DNA of 64,000 bases from Gemmatimonadota bacterium (GCA_018660835.1 JABJJN010000079.1:1-64000), one strand, 5' to 3'. Shown: positions 37,701 through 46,558, counted from the first letter of the stretch. Numbers and translations: made by a program. Notes: a model not told the origin generated them from the sequence alone.

Positions 37701-37863
37701 GACACGTATCGAGGCGGTGGGGGACTGCGGCGTGGGGGATTGGGGCGTGCACATTGTCAGCGGCGTCGGTGAGGCGACGGTGACGACGTCGCCGCCGTTC
37801 TCTAAATGGGTCGTTGACATCGACACGCCAGCCGGAGGCAAGTGTCGACTCTATGTTGGCTGA
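34774..37863 (+). CDS. Heparinase II/III-like polysaccharide lyase
   Basis: 1,029 residues. ATG 34774 chosen; GTG 34732 is further upstream and neither has a strong ribosome site. The first 330 residues are a beta-rich domain, residues about 350-690 an alpha/alpha barrel (repeated helices, GNQNFHPDVISARGMAAALLDGHP), and the rest a heparinase II/III beta-sandwich: GHFDQDEGSLFWYAWGQPILADFG (about 750-773) matches the usual H-x-D-x-G-S-x-x-x-x-x-G-x-x-x-L-x-D-x-G. Such lyases cleave uronic-acid polysaccharides (heparin, alginate, ulvan-type) by beta-elimination. No clear signal peptide, which is odd for this role. Enriched in sponge- and algae-associated candidate phyla. Confidence 0.82.
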   Translation: MPMREPWTIQEPFGRDWGPEVVWRRLTEPLTTAVIRIDGGPILPAQVDGDCLAFVTDLPAHSSRQFEIVDAAAAAAPPPTLPNDDATVITEASAVAGLHLARGQVAARQSLMGLGRVDGSWAVVDTRWEGVAVEARDDEVLTRGPVLTRVCQRFHLGDGAVVELTWEVDTASAAVRLDVEVRGTTGGSLTLQLGDVCVPEQAYWRPHSPRSWRGEQGSHKRQLYRIPREAGPDGADGPGGDEVEIGPFYNWARDAASFWTCWGDETPDLLYVGWVRPSRTRLDGPVQRLTVQAHPGEGRIDLRIPLQRGKRRLVLAVIDRTGLHMPLRGAGGDIDRLHASWNGPSLDDLMRMDLQAATQDGEFPRLWLGPQEVAAARDRLAGYAWLGDHVHTRTHAVVPVTDTKPDVDGSPRAPGEDAAGMFLATGNDVWATTAISQLVAELDEMVELLLDYGPSVDAAVGIGMSRRLRALVIELDLVLGASTVSREVRQRILRQLAFVTHVQWLEDAWPADDRGIARGNQNFHPDVISARGMAAALLDGHPRQQEWLDTAVAEMAAFLQGYHFASGACQEAATYQLVSLGYALQLHTAAARRGHDGLADLPVLRRAFEFLAATQTPVDGRCGYRMLPTVGHVTVYAWCQTLQALFGWAARATQGTAFSRRMMRAWQRGGGHVISLHDYQQNLVWAPPLLLLDGKLPSLPDDDDLAHSQIFDGLGAVLRAHHDDGSEGYLLAKMGPAQGHFDQDEGSLFWYAWGQPILADFGTQYDPNFHAHPWLHNRVSFDHKADAAPRQGGMLAHQLDQGVDYLCGEVTVSAQFFHGEWPDRDPNYDFRQAGDPWILDTPQRWRRHVIYVHALEAVVLLDEIDGTLPTDWNLQVHAASAAVDGSSVHCAGHFGVDLDVCMLQPGAPAIEVSAFDHLGFDEPRGNKSWWRSARWTAAPGTTMTNMAEQALTLRAHADAGQPYFAALVARRAGVPPTRIEAVGDCGVGDWGVHIVSGVGEATVTTSPPFSKWVVDIDTPAGGKCRLYVG

Positions 37864-37898
37864 CCGCATCTGGATCGGGTGATCAGCACATTGCCCGA

Positions 37899-38774
37899 TC
37901 AACCGTCTGTCGAAAACAACTGGATCTCCCGGGCGCCGGTATTGCCACCCGTCGTCGTGACCGCCTCAATCGTGATCACCCGTGTCGACACTGGGGGTTC
38001 GAGATCGAAGCGGTACAACACATCGGGGTCGGGTGTGTCAAAGGGGCCGATGATCGTCGCACCTTCCACGGCGCCCTCATTGATCACCAGACGGACGCGA
38101 GTGATGATGGAGCTGCCGTCCGGCATCCTGCGACTGCGGAAACCAAAACTGCTGAGAGAACGGTCGCTGCCCAGGTCGAGTGTCAGGGACGCCGCATCCC
38201 CGTCGCCATTGGTCGCCCATTCACTGCTCATTTCGCCGTCGACGGCTTTGCTGGCGCCCCACGTCTGATCATTGCGGGCGCCACCAAAGTTGCTGCTCAC
38301 GGACATGACGATGGTACCCTGATCGAGATGGGCGACATTGACGAGGGCCGCATCCATGGTCGTGCTGCTCGCCTCGGTGCGGAAGGACAAGGTGTCGGAA
38401 AAGAACGTCATGGCATCCTCGGTTGTGCCGCGAGCACGCCAGAAGTAGGTGGTGTCGGCGACAAGACCCTCCAAGGGCACGTCGTGGTCGAGAGAATACT
38501 CCACTGGCCCCATGGTTGGATCCTGCGCGACCAGATTGAGGTCCGATGAGGCCAACCCGTACTCGACTTCACAGGTCGTTGGCAGACTTGTCGTGAAACG
38601 GGCAACGGCACGTCCCGAGGAAATCTCCTCGACGCGTAGATTCAGAAATTCCACTTGCTGTGTGATGTCGGCCGTGCTCTGCACGGTACTATCACTCCCA
38701 CACCCTGTGACGATCATCGCCGCCGTGGCGACGACGACCAGACCCCATTCTGACCGTGTTAACATGAAGTTCAT
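37899..38774 (-). CDS. Lipoprotein with fibronectin-III-like and discoidin-like domains
   Basis: 291 residues from ATG 38774, whose A-T-G-A overlaps the stop of the sigma54-activator gene. Signal WGLVVVATAAMIVTGC ends in a lipobox with Cys near residue 25. About 40-135 is an Fn3-like domain (TTCEVEYGLASSDLNLV, LEGLVADTTYFWRARG), and 150-290 a discoidin/F5-8 type C (CBM32-like) domain (GASKAVDGEMSSEWATNGDGDAASLTLDLG). Probably binds sugar on the cell surface. Its place as the last gene of the efflux operon is unexpected. Confidence 0.83.
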   Translation of the reverse strand: MNFMLTRSEWGLVVVATAAMIVTGCGSDSTVQSTADITQQVEFLNLRVEEISSGRAVARFTTSLPTTCEVEYGLASSDLNLVAQDPTMGPVEYSLDHDVPLEGLVADTTYFWRARGTTEDAMTFFSDTLSFRTEASSTTMDAALVNVAHLDQGTIVMSVSSNFGGARNDQTWGASKAVDGEMSSEWATNGDGDAASLTLDLGSDRSLSSFGFRSRRMPDGSSIITRVRLVINEGAVEGATIIGPFDTPDPDVLYRFDLEPPVSTRVITIEAVTTTGGNTGAREIQLFSTDG

Positions 38775-40273
38775 CCCAGCCCGAATTCCCTCATTTTTCT
38801 CCATAGTGTCGTGCGGTGCATATCCAGTCGCAGCGCCGCTTCTCGACGATTCCAGCGGGTCTCCTCCAGTGCGCGCAAGACTGCAGCCTTTTCATCTCGG
38901 TCAGGTTCTGTGGTAGGCGTCTCCAGCGTCTCGGCGGCCGGTGTCGCGGGCAAGCTCAACTGGGGAGGCAGGCACCGCGCCAGGATGACCTCGCCGCGGC
39001 AACGGATGAAGGCGTGCTCGATGGCATTCTCAAGCTCGCGCACGTTGCCGGGCCATGAGTAGTTGGTGAGCAGTTGCAGTGCTTCGTCATCGACATACCG
39101 GATCGGGCGCCCTGTTCGCGTCCGGAAAAGATCGACGAAGTGATCGACGAGCAGAGGGATATCGTCGCGCCGCTGCCGCAACGGCGGTACCTCGATGGGC
39201 ATGACATTGAGGCGGTAGTAAAGGTCTTCGCGGAAGCCCCCGGCGGCGATCGCCTGCAGCAGATCCTGGTTTGTGGCGGCGATGATACGGCAATCGACGG
39301 CGATCGTCTCTGTGCCGCCGACGCGTTCGATCTCGCGCTCCTGAAGGACCCGTAGAAGCTTCACCTGTACTTGCGGACTCAGGTCGCCGATCTCATCGAG
39401 AAAGACGGTACCGCCGTCGGCAAGCTCAAAGCGACCGACCTTGTCGCGCACGGCACCGGTGAAGGACCCTTTGACGTGACCGAAGAGTTCCGACTCCAGC
39501 AGGGACTCCGACAGGGCCGCACAGTTTACCTTCACGAAGGGTCCGTCGCGACGCTCGCTGCCATGGTGGACGGCAGCGGCAACGAGTTCCTTGCCGGTGC
39601 CACTCTCGCCGAGCACGAGTACTGTGGCGTCGGAGTCGGCCAACTGTTCGACGAGGTCGTAAATCTCCTGCATACCGCGGTTGCGGCCGATGATTCCCTG
39701 GATGCCGCGCCGACTCACCAACTGGTCACGCATCGCCTCCAATTCGGTTACGTCGCGCAGTACCAATACGATGCCATGAGACTGGCCATCGTCGTCGCGC
39801 AGGACGCGTGTCGTTGCCAGCAGCTGTCGAGGATCGTCGTCTCTGATATCCAAAGTGAATGACAGACCGCTGACTTCGCGGTGCTCACTGAGGGCGCGGC
39901 CAAGGGTGTCGGCCTCGGCGTTCAGTTGCAGGACATCCAGGCACGAGGAACCGACTGCACGGAGGCGGCCGATTCCCACCAGCTCGGAGGCTGCACGATT
40001 GAGATTGATGATGCGCAACTGCAGATCGGCGGCGAGGATTCCGTCGGTGACTGAATCGAAGATGGCTTCCAGGTTCTGACGCTGGACCATGCAGGTCTGA
40101 ATCTGGTCACGCAGCTGGTCCGTGACCGTCTCCTGTACTCTCACGATCCTGTCTCCATCATGAAGGAACCGACAATCCAACGAAGAGGCGATGCCGCCCA
40201 TGTCGAGGCGGAGTGGGTCCATACATGATGGAGAAATGCCTGGATCTGCGCCAACGGCGATTCTATTGGGCAC
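38771..40273 (-). CDS. Sigma54-dependent activator with N-terminal PAS domain
   Basis: 500 residues; GTG 40273 overlaps the RND stop by 11 bp, ATG 40222 being an alternative. A PAS domain (about 63-180, LEAIFDSVTDGILAADLQ) replaces the phosphoreceiver. AAA+ core: Walker A GESGTGKE (222-229), sigma54-contact loop GSFTGA (269-274; commonest form GAFTGA), Walker B GGTVFLDE (287-294), R-finger region and a Fis-type helix-turn-helix at 465-500 (NRREAALRLDMHRTTLWRKMREFG). It should bind upstream sites as an oligomer and drive sigma54 RNA polymerase. Being inside an operon with a sigma54 promoter, it likely autoregulates. Confidence 0.92.
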   Translation of the reverse strand: MPNRIAVGADPGISPSCMDPLRLDMGGIASSLDCRFLHDGDRIVRVQETVTDQLRDQIQTCMVQRQNLEAIFDSVTDGILAADLQLRIINLNRAASELVGIGRLRAVGSSCLDVLQLNAEADTLGRALSEHREVSGLSFTLDIRDDDPRQLLATTRVLRDDDGQSHGIVLVLRDVTELEAMRDQLVSRRGIQGIIGRNRGMQEIYDLVEQLADSDATVLVLGESGTGKELVAAAVHHGSERRDGPFVKVNCAALSESLLESELFGHVKGSFTGAVRDKVGRFELADGGTVFLDEIGDLSPQVQVKLLRVLQEREIERVGGTETIAVDCRIIAATNQDLLQAIAAGGFREDLYYRLNVMPIEVPPLRQRRDDIPLLVDHFVDLFRTRTGRPIRYVDDEALQLLTNYSWPGNVRELENAIEHAFIRCRGEVILARCLPPQLSLPATPAAETLETPTTEPDRDEKAAVLRALEETRWNRREAALRLDMHRTTLWRKMREFGLG

Positions 40274-43200
40274 CTCGCGATGCCATCACGTAGTAGAGCA
40301 CAGGAACGGCGATCCGACTAAGTAGCAGCGACGCGACTTCGCCAGCCATCAGCGACACGGCGAGACCCTGAAAAATCGGATCAAAGAGGATGACAGAGGC
40401 ACCGACGAACACGGCGGCCGCTGTAAGCAGCATCGGTCGGAAGCGTACCGCACCGGCGTCGATGACAGCTTCCTCCAAGGGCATGCCCTCCCGCAGGCGC
40501 AATTCGATGAAGTCGACGAGGATGATCGAGTTGCGTACGACGATGCCAGCGCCGGCGATGAATCCGATCATGCTCGTGGCGGTGAAAAAGGCGCCAAGCA
40601 GCATGTGACCCGGCATGATCCCAACGAGGGAGAAGGGAATCGCCGACATGATGACCAGGGGCGTCAGGAAAGACTTGAACCAAGCGACAACGAGGACATA
40701 GATCAGAATCAGGACGGCAGCGAAGGCAAGACCCAGGTCGCGGAAGACCTCGTAGGTGATGTGCCACTCACCGTCCCACTTGACGGACAGCCGTGAATCG
40801 TCGGCCGGGAGTTGCGCTGTATGCTGCTCGATCTGATAACCCTCGGGGATCTCCAGTTCCTCGAGGGCGCTTGAGAGGCTGAGGATCGCATAGACAGGGC
40901 TCTCATACTGGCCGCCGACATCTGCTGTCACGTAGACCACGGGTAGCAGATTCTTGTGGTAAATATTTCGCTCACCCAGCGATGTCTCGACGGTCACCAG
41001 CTCTCCCAGTGGGATCGGTCCCTTTGGCGAAGGGATCTGCAGTTGTCGCAGTGTCTCTCGCGAACTCCGGGAAGCCAGAGGTAATTGCACGACGAGGTTG
41101 AGATCCTCCGCCTCATTGGGCTGATGTACGAGACCGGCCGACGCACCGCCGACGGCGATGGCCAGTGCCTGTGTGATGTCTTCGATACGCACACCGTGAA
41201 CGGCGGCCTTCTCGGTGTCGACGACGTAGCGCTCACGGGGTTGCAGCTCTTCGATGTAGGCGTCGACGTCGACAACACCCTCGGTCTGTTCGAACACCTC
41301 GACCAGTCGTTGAGCCAACTGAACCTGTCGATCATGGTCCGGGCCATACACTTCAGCGACCAGCGTCTGAAGTACCGGCGGTCCTGGCGGGACCTCGGCG
41401 ACTTCGATCCGGGCGCCGTGACGGGTGGCGATCCGGGTCAGCGCCGGGCGCAGTCGCTTGGCGATGTCGTGGCTCTGCGTGTCACGCTCGTGTTTTGGCG
41501 TGAGGTTGACTTGAATATCAGCGACATGCGGACCACGCCGCAGATAGTAGTGCCGGACGAGGCCATTGAAATTGAAGGGGCCTGATGTGCCCGCGTAGAT
41601 CTGAAAGTCCGTTACCTCCGGCACTGTCCGCAGCAACTCTCCGAGTTCGCGGGCGACGCCGGCTGTTGTTTCCAGTGTCGTGCCTTCCGGCGTGTTCACG
41701 ATGATCTGGAATTCTGACTTGTTGTCGAAGGGCAGCATCTTCACAACGACGAAATTGAGCCCTACGAGGGCCATCGCCATCAGCAACAGGCCAACCATGA
41801 CCGTCAGGAAGACGGCACGCCGCCGGGGGCGCTGCACCAGCGGCATCACTCCCCGGCGATACAATCGCGTTGTCCAGTCCTCACTGCTGTGCTGGTCGTG
41901 ACTGCCCTCGCGCTTGAGCAGATGTCGTGCTGCCCAGGGCGTGACGATGAATGCCACGAGCAGCGAGAAAATCATCGCCGCTGATGCGCCCACAGGAATG
42001 GGCCGCATATAAGGCCCCATCAGGCCGCCGACGAAGGCCATCGGCAGGATGGCGGCAATGACGGTGAGTGTTGCCAGAATCGTCGGATTGCCGACTTCCT
42101 CGACGGCCTCGATCGTGACCTGGGTCAGGGGCCGATTGCGGTTGTCCGGCAGGCGGTAGTGACGGACGATGTTTTCGACGACGACGATCGCGTCGTCGAC
42201 GAGGATGCCGATGGAAAAGATCAGGGCAAAGAGGGTGATGCGATTGAGGGTGTAGCCGTAGAGGTAGAAGACGAAGAGGGTCAACCCCAACGTCACCGGA
42301 ATGGCGATGCCGACAACAGCCGACTCGCGACGACCGAGAGCGAACATCATCAACAGAATGACGGAGGCCGTTGCCAGGCCCATGTGGAACAGCAGTTCGT
42401 CAGATTTCTCCGTCGCCGTCTCGCCGTAGTTTCGCGTGATGGCCACTTCGATGCCGCTGGGGATGACACGACCCTGTAGTGACGCAAGCCGAGCGATGAC
42501 AGCATCTGCAACATCCGCAGCATTGGTTCCACCGCGTTTGGCAATGGTCAGTGTCACGGCGGGATAGGTGGCCTTGGCAAGTGAGGGTGCGGAATCGGCG
42601 CGATCGAAGGCGGCAGGTCCAAGGCCAAAGCGCACATAGGACGCGGGTTCCTCGCCACCGTCTTCGACGACGGCGACATCGCGTAAGTAGACGGGCCGGT
42701 AGTCCAGGACGCCGACAACGACGGCCTCGACATCGGCAGCGTCTCGCAGGAAACGTCCGGTTTCGACGATGACGTCAAGATTCTGGATGGGCACCCGGCC
42801 GGCTTCGACATGGCGGTTCGACGCCTGCAGGGAGCGAAGGACGGTACTGGGTGCCAGTCCGTAGTGCCGCAGACGTTCCGCATCCAGTTCGACGCGGATC
42901 TGTCGCCGCTGGCCACCGATGAGCTGAGTCTGGGCCACGTCGGTGATACGTTTGACGGCGATTTCGACCTCCGCAGCGACGCGCCGAAGAGACAACCCGT
43001 CATAGGCTGGTGGGGCAATGTCGGGGTCCGCGTAGAGAGTGACCGACAGAATCGGCACATCATCGATGGAGCGTGGCTTGATCAGTGGCTGCGAGACACC
43101 GGGTGGAATCACGTCGAAATTGGCGTACATCTTGTTGTAGGTCTTGAGGATCGAACGCTCCTCATCCTCCCCGACCTTGAAACGCACAACAGCCATACTG

Positions 43201-43481
43201 CCACCTGGACTGGAAGTGGAGTAGACATACTCCACGCCCAGGATCTCCCACAGGAGTCCCTCCATCGGTGTTGTTACCCGGCGTTCGACCTCGCGGGCGG
43301 TCATGCCTGGTGCGGCGACGAAGATGTCAATCATCGGCACCACGATCTGCGGCTCTTCCTCGCGCGGCGTCTTGATGATGGCGACGACACCCAGCAAGAG
43401 AGACGCGATGATCAGCAGCGGGGTCAGCTTGGAGTCGATGAAGTAGGCAGCGAGACGTCCGGAGATGCCGTGGGCAGTCAT
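40263..43481 (-). CDS. RND efflux pump, inner-membrane permease
   Basis: 1,072 residues, normal for the AcrB class. Twelve transmembrane helices in two halves with large periplasmic loops; conserved segments TPREEEPQIVVPMIDI, APGMTAREVERRVTTPMEGLL near the N-terminus and GILVDDAIVVVEN in TM4 (Asp pair of the proton relay). Uses proton motive force to export substrates with the adjacent fusion protein and TolC. Substrate class cannot be read; the N-terminal pattern is nearer hydrophobe/amphiphile pumps than heavy-metal CusA. Lies 2 bp from the fusion-protein gene. Confidence 0.93.
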   Translation of the reverse strand: MTAHGISGRLAAYFIDSKLTPLLIIASLLLGVVAIIKTPREEEPQIVVPMIDIFVAAPGMTAREVERRVTTPMEGLLWEILGVEYVYSTSSPGGSMAVVRFKVGEDEERSILKTYNKMYANFDVIPPGVSQPLIKPRSIDDVPILSVTLYADPDIAPPAYDGLSLRRVAAEVEIAVKRITDVAQTQLIGGQRRQIRVELDAERLRHYGLAPSTVLRSLQASNRHVEAGRVPIQNLDVIVETGRFLRDAADVEAVVVGVLDYRPVYLRDVAVVEDGGEEPASYVRFGLGPAAFDRADSAPSLAKATYPAVTLTIAKRGGTNAADVADAVIARLASLQGRVIPSGIEVAITRNYGETATEKSDELLFHMGLATASVILLMMFALGRRESAVVGIAIPVTLGLTLFVFYLYGYTLNRITLFALIFSIGILVDDAIVVVENIVRHYRLPDNRNRPLTQVTIEAVEEVGNPTILATLTVIAAILPMAFVGGLMGPYMRPIPVGASAAMIFSLLVAFIVTPWAARHLLKREGSHDQHSSEDWTTRLYRRGVMPLVQRPRRRAVFLTVMVGLLLMAMALVGLNFVVVKMLPFDNKSEFQIIVNTPEGTTLETTAGVARELGELLRTVPEVTDFQIYAGTSGPFNFNGLVRHYYLRRGPHVADIQVNLTPKHERDTQSHDIAKRLRPALTRIATRHGARIEVAEVPPGPPVLQTLVAEVYGPDHDRQVQLAQRLVEVFEQTEGVVDVDAYIEELQPRERYVVDTEKAAVHGVRIEDITQALAIAVGGASAGLVHQPNEAEDLNLVVQLPLASRSSRETLRQLQIPSPKGPIPLGELVTVETSLGERNIYHKNLLPVVYVTADVGGQYESPVYAILSLSSALEELEIPEGYQIEQHTAQLPADDSRLSVKWDGEWHITYEVFRDLGLAFAAVLILIYVLVVAWFKSFLTPLVIMSAIPFSLVGIMPGHMLLGAFFTATSMIGFIAGAGIVVRNSIILVDFIELRLREGMPLEEAVIDAGAVRFRPMLLTAAAVFVGASVILFDPIFQGLAVSLMAGEVASLLLSRIAVPVLYYVMASRGAQ

Positions 43482-43483
43482 CG

Positions 43484-44557
43484 CTACTGCTCCCGCGCGA
43501 TGGCGATGGCTACACCGTCATGAATACCCGCCGCAGGTGCTACGAGCGTTTCCCCTGCACGCAAACCTGACACGACCTCGATATCGCCGTACGGTTGATC
43601 TCCCAGGCGCAGCCAGCGTAGCAAGGCGCGTCCTTCCGTCAGTACGTATACCCCACGCAGTTGGCCCTGTCGAACGACGAAATCCCGTTCGACGAACAGT
43701 GCTGGACGCTCTCCCACACGGAAACCAGCACGGGCGAATCGACCTGAACGCAGTTGTCCATCGGCGTTGTCCACGACAATTCTCACGTCGTAGGTGCGTG
43801 TCTGTCGGACGGATGCAGGCACGATGGACTGAACCTTACCGAGCCACATTCTGGCGCCGACCTCGATATTGGCGTCACTCCCCGGGCGGATCAAGTCGGC
43901 ATCTGTCTCGGAGACAGCGATGGTCACCGTCATCGAATCTGTGCGCTCGAGTGTGACCAGCGGGTGCCCCGGCACGGCCAGGTCACCGACTTCCACGAAG
44001 CGGTCGGTGACGACCCCGTCGAAGGGGGCGCGCACCTCGCAGTAGGTGAGGTGTGCCTGCGCCTCGTCGACGGCGCGATCGGCTATGGTCACGGCCGCTA
44101 CCGCCTGAGCGCGCGCCGTCCGGGCACGATCCATCGCCTGTTGCGAAATCGCATCCTCAGCGAAGAGGGAGCCAGCCCGATTGAAGTCGGCGACGGCCAT
44201 CTGCAAGGTGGCGTTGTGCTGCGCGCGCATGGCACGCGCTTTCTCCAGGCCTTGTTGCAGGTCCTGGCTGTCCACTCGAACCAGGAGTTGACCGGTCGTT
44301 ACCCGATCGCCGCGGTCGGCGGCCATGGCCGTGATGCGGCCGGAGACCCGCGTGGACGGTGTGGCTTGAGCGATGGCGCCTACCGTACCGACAGCCTGGA
44401 ATCCCACGTCCGCAGAGCGAGATTCGACGACGCTCACCGTCGCGACGCGCACAGGGGCATTTGCGGATACGGCAGCTTGATCGCTCTCGCCGTCGTCACA
44501 TGCAGACACGACAATGCCAAGTAAGACGCCGAGCCAGATCGTATGGTTGGATCTCAT
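43484..44557 (-). CDS. RND periplasmic adaptor (membrane-fusion) lipoprotein
   Basis: 357 residues from ATG 44557, giving a lipoprotein signal (IWLGVLLGIVVSAC, Cys about 19) and an ATGA overlap with the DUF2892 gene. Biotinyl-lipoyl halves (VSGRITAMAADRGDRVTTGQLLVRVD and YCEVRAPFDGVVTDRFVEVGDLAVPG) flank an alpha-hairpin (about 100-160); a beta-barrel and membrane-proximal domain follow. Bridges the RND pump to TolC. Confidence 0.93.
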   Translation of the reverse strand: MRSNHTIWLGVLLGIVVSACDDGESDQAAVSANAPVRVATVSVVESRSADVGFQAVGTVGAIAQATPSTRVSGRITAMAADRGDRVTTGQLLVRVDSQDLQQGLEKARAMRAQHNATLQMAVADFNRAGSLFAEDAISQQAMDRARTARAQAVAAVTIADRAVDEAQAHLTYCEVRAPFDGVVTDRFVEVGDLAVPGHPLVTLERTDSMTVTIAVSETDADLIRPGSDANIEVGARMWLGKVQSIVPASVRQTRTYDVRIVVDNADGQLRSGRFARAGFRVGERPALFVERDFVVRQGQLRGVYVLTEGRALLRWLRLGDQPYGDIEVVSGLRAGETLVAPAAGIHDGVAIAIAREQ

Positions 44558-44769
44558 TGGGACCTGGATGTCGCCTTGGTTTGGCAACCGACACCCAAAT
44601 GAGTGAGGACGATCCCAAGAGGGCAGAAGCCGGTGAGGGACGACTGGAACAGATTGAAGCCGACGAAGGCGGTGAAGAGGAACCAGTACGGTGACACCCA
44701 CCAGCCCAGAGCGAGGCTGACGAGGACGAAGGTTCCAGCAAGCATGCGGATAACACGTTCAAGGGACAT
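44554..44769 (-). CDS. DUF2892 (YgaP-like) membrane protein
   Basis: 71 residues from ATG 44769. Two hydrophobic helices (MLAGTFVLVSLALGWWV and FLFTAFVGFNLFQSSLTGFCPLGIVL) with the family signature FCPLGIVLTHLG. DUF2892 proteins often sit with rhodanese or thioredoxin-like genes; the Cys in FCP and one at the C-terminus fit a redox link to the thioredoxin two genes upstream. Stop and start overlap (ATGA) with the adaptor gene. Confidence 0.87.
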   Translation of the reverse strand: MSLERVIRMLAGTFVLVSLALGWWVSPYWFLFTAFVGFNLFQSSLTGFCPLGIVLTHLGVGCQTKATSRSQ

Positions 44770-44777
44770 GATGGATC

Positions 44778-46136
44778 TCACAGGTTGAGAGAAGTGCCGA
44801 GAGCGAATTGCTGGCGGGCTTTGCTGATGCGGACGTCGTGTATCGCCTGCAACAGGCGGAGTTGAGCACTACGCCGCACAACCTCGGCATCCAATAGCTC
44901 GGTCGTCGTGACGATACCATGGTCGTATTCGATTCGTGTGACGCGCAGATGCTCCTGGGCGCTGGCAATGGCGGTGGCAGCGACTTCGGCCCGCTGCTGA
45001 GCCGCATCAAGCTGACGGGCCGCGTCACGCACCTGGCGATCAACGCGATTGTGTAGATCGACAAGGGCCAGGTCGATCTGGGTCGCTCGTGCGCGCGCTT
45101 GCTGCACTCTGCCCTGCGTGAGAAAGCCGTCGAAAATCGACCATGACAGTGAGGCGCCCGCGGACCAGGTCTCGCCATCTGCACGCAGTGGCTTTTGCCC
45201 GTCCCAGGCGAAACGTGCGAAGGCGTGGATTTCGGGTAGATACGCGGCACCTTCACGGCGGACCATGTGACGCGATGCACGAAGTTGCGCATCGAGGGCG
45301 CGTACATCTGCACGATGCGGCGATTCCGACGTCGATGAATCGATCTTTGCCAGCGGATCGATGCTGGGCAGGTCGAGTTCGTCCGCCGGTTCAAGCAGCG
45401 TAGCGAGCGGCAGATTCAGCAGGTGCGTCAAGCCGTCGTTGGCGACGTCGCGTTGGTGATGGGCGTCAATGAGGTTCGCTTCCAGTTCGGCGACGCGGAG
45501 GCGTGCGGCTAACATCTGGGAACGCGAGACGCTGCCGGCGCGCCAGGCCTTTTCGGCTTGCAGTGCATGACTCATCGCTGCGGCCACACCAGCTTCAACG
45601 ACCGACAGTGCCTCAAAGGACAGCACGAGTCGCCAATACGCTTCTGCTGCAGCGAACTGCATGTGCTGTCGGGTTCGCACCAGGCGTGCGCTCGCAGCCT
45701 CTACCTGCTCGGCTGCGGCGCGTCGCTGAGACAGGGCGCCGCCGCCACTGAAGAGTGGCTGTTGTATCTCGATCATCGTGCGGACGTTGGTGAGCGCTGC
45801 CGGTTCGTTGAGGGCGGAAAGGGCGAAGTCCGCCTGCGTGAATCGTTCCTGGCGCAAGCGGGAGCCGAAGACGCCGACGGCATCATCGGTGCGCATCCAC
45901 TGCTGGCCTACTCGCACACTTGGTAGCACCGTGGCCAAGCTCTGTCGGCGACTACTGCGGGCGACTTCAAGCTCCTGCGCCGCGGTGAGGACGGCGTGTG
46001 CCTGGTTGGCTGCCTGACGCTGCGCTTGCTCGAGACTCAGTGGTAGCACCTCGGCGTCGGCAGACTCGCTACCAGCAGCCAGCATCCAGGCGAGGGCGAC
46101 GACGATGATGGCCCGTGACCGACGACAAAGGGTCAT
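44778..46136 (-). CDS. TolC family outer-membrane efflux protein
   Basis: 452 residues with a signal peptide (AIIVVALAWMLAAGSESADA). Two outer-membrane-efflux repeats (about 30-230 and 250-450), rich in long amphipathic helices (AAAEQVEAASARLVRTRQHMQFAAAEAYWRLV), typical of the periplasmic tunnel. Exit duct for the RND pump. Start overlaps the thioredoxin stop (ATGA). Confidence 0.92.
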   Translation of the reverse strand: MTLCRRSRAIIVVALAWMLAAGSESADAEVLPLSLEQAQRQAANQAHAVLTAAQELEVARSSRRQSLATVLPSVRVGQQWMRTDDAVGVFGSRLRQERFTQADFALSALNEPAALTNVRTMIEIQQPLFSGGGALSQRRAAAEQVEAASARLVRTRQHMQFAAAEAYWRLVLSFEALSVVEAGVAAAMSHALQAEKAWRAGSVSRSQMLAARLRVAELEANLIDAHHQRDVANDGLTHLLNLPLATLLEPADELDLPSIDPLAKIDSSTSESPHRADVRALDAQLRASRHMVRREGAAYLPEIHAFARFAWDGQKPLRADGETWSAGASLSWSIFDGFLTQGRVQQARARATQIDLALVDLHNRVDRQVRDAARQLDAAQQRAEVAATAIASAQEHLRVTRIEYDHGIVTTTELLDAEVVRRSAQLRLLQAIHDVRISKARQQFALGTSLNL

Positions 46137-46489
46137 CTCGGGTTTGCCATCGTTGCAGAAACTGCAGCGAGCACTCGCTCCGCAGCCTCTGCCAACTGTG
46201 CCAATGGGAGCGCACCGACGATCGTCTCGATGATCTCCTCATTGTGAACGAAAACGAGGGTCGGTATGCTACGGACGGCGAACTTCTGCGCCAGCATCGG
46301 CTCGGCATCGACGTCGACCTTGGCAATGCGAAGCCGTCCCGCGTACTGACGGGATAGCTCTTCGAGTCGTGGCGCGAGTTGGCGACATGGGGCGCACCAT
46401 GTCGCCCAGAGATCCACCAGCAATGGCTTGCTTGAGTCGTCAAGGACCTCATCAAAGTTGGTCGAAGTGAGGTTGATCACGTCGCTCAT
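46133..46489 (-). CDS. Thioredoxin
   Basis: 118 residues from ATG 46489, preceded by GGAAGA at a good distance (GTG 46495 also possible). Thioredoxin fold with active site WCAPC (residues about 31-35), cis-Pro in SIPTLVFV and no signal peptide, so cytoplasmic. First gene of the efflux operon. A thioredoxin heading an RND operon suggests the induced stress includes thiol or redox damage; this is inference. Confidence 0.92.
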   Translation of the reverse strand: MSDVINLTSTNFDEVLDDSSKPLLVDLWATWCAPCRQLAPRLEELSRQYAGRLRIAKVDVDAEPMLAQKFAVRSIPTLVFVHNEEIIETIVGALPLAQLAEAAERVLAAVSATMANPR

Positions 46490-46542
46490 CGTCACTCTTC
46501 CTTGTCAATCGGGCAGGTGTGCCGGATGTGTAGAGCAGAGGT

Positions 46543-46558
46543 TGCAAGCAGCGTGCCA
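46543..46558 (-). promoter_or_regulatory. Sigma54 promoter of the efflux operon
   Basis: On the minus strand: TGGCACG, 4 nt (CTGC), TTGCA. This matches the sigma54 consensus TGGCACG-N4-TTGCW at every key position (GG at -24, GC at -12). It lies about 53 bp before the thioredoxin start, and the last-but-one gene of the operon encodes a sigma54 activator. Confidence 0.85.
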
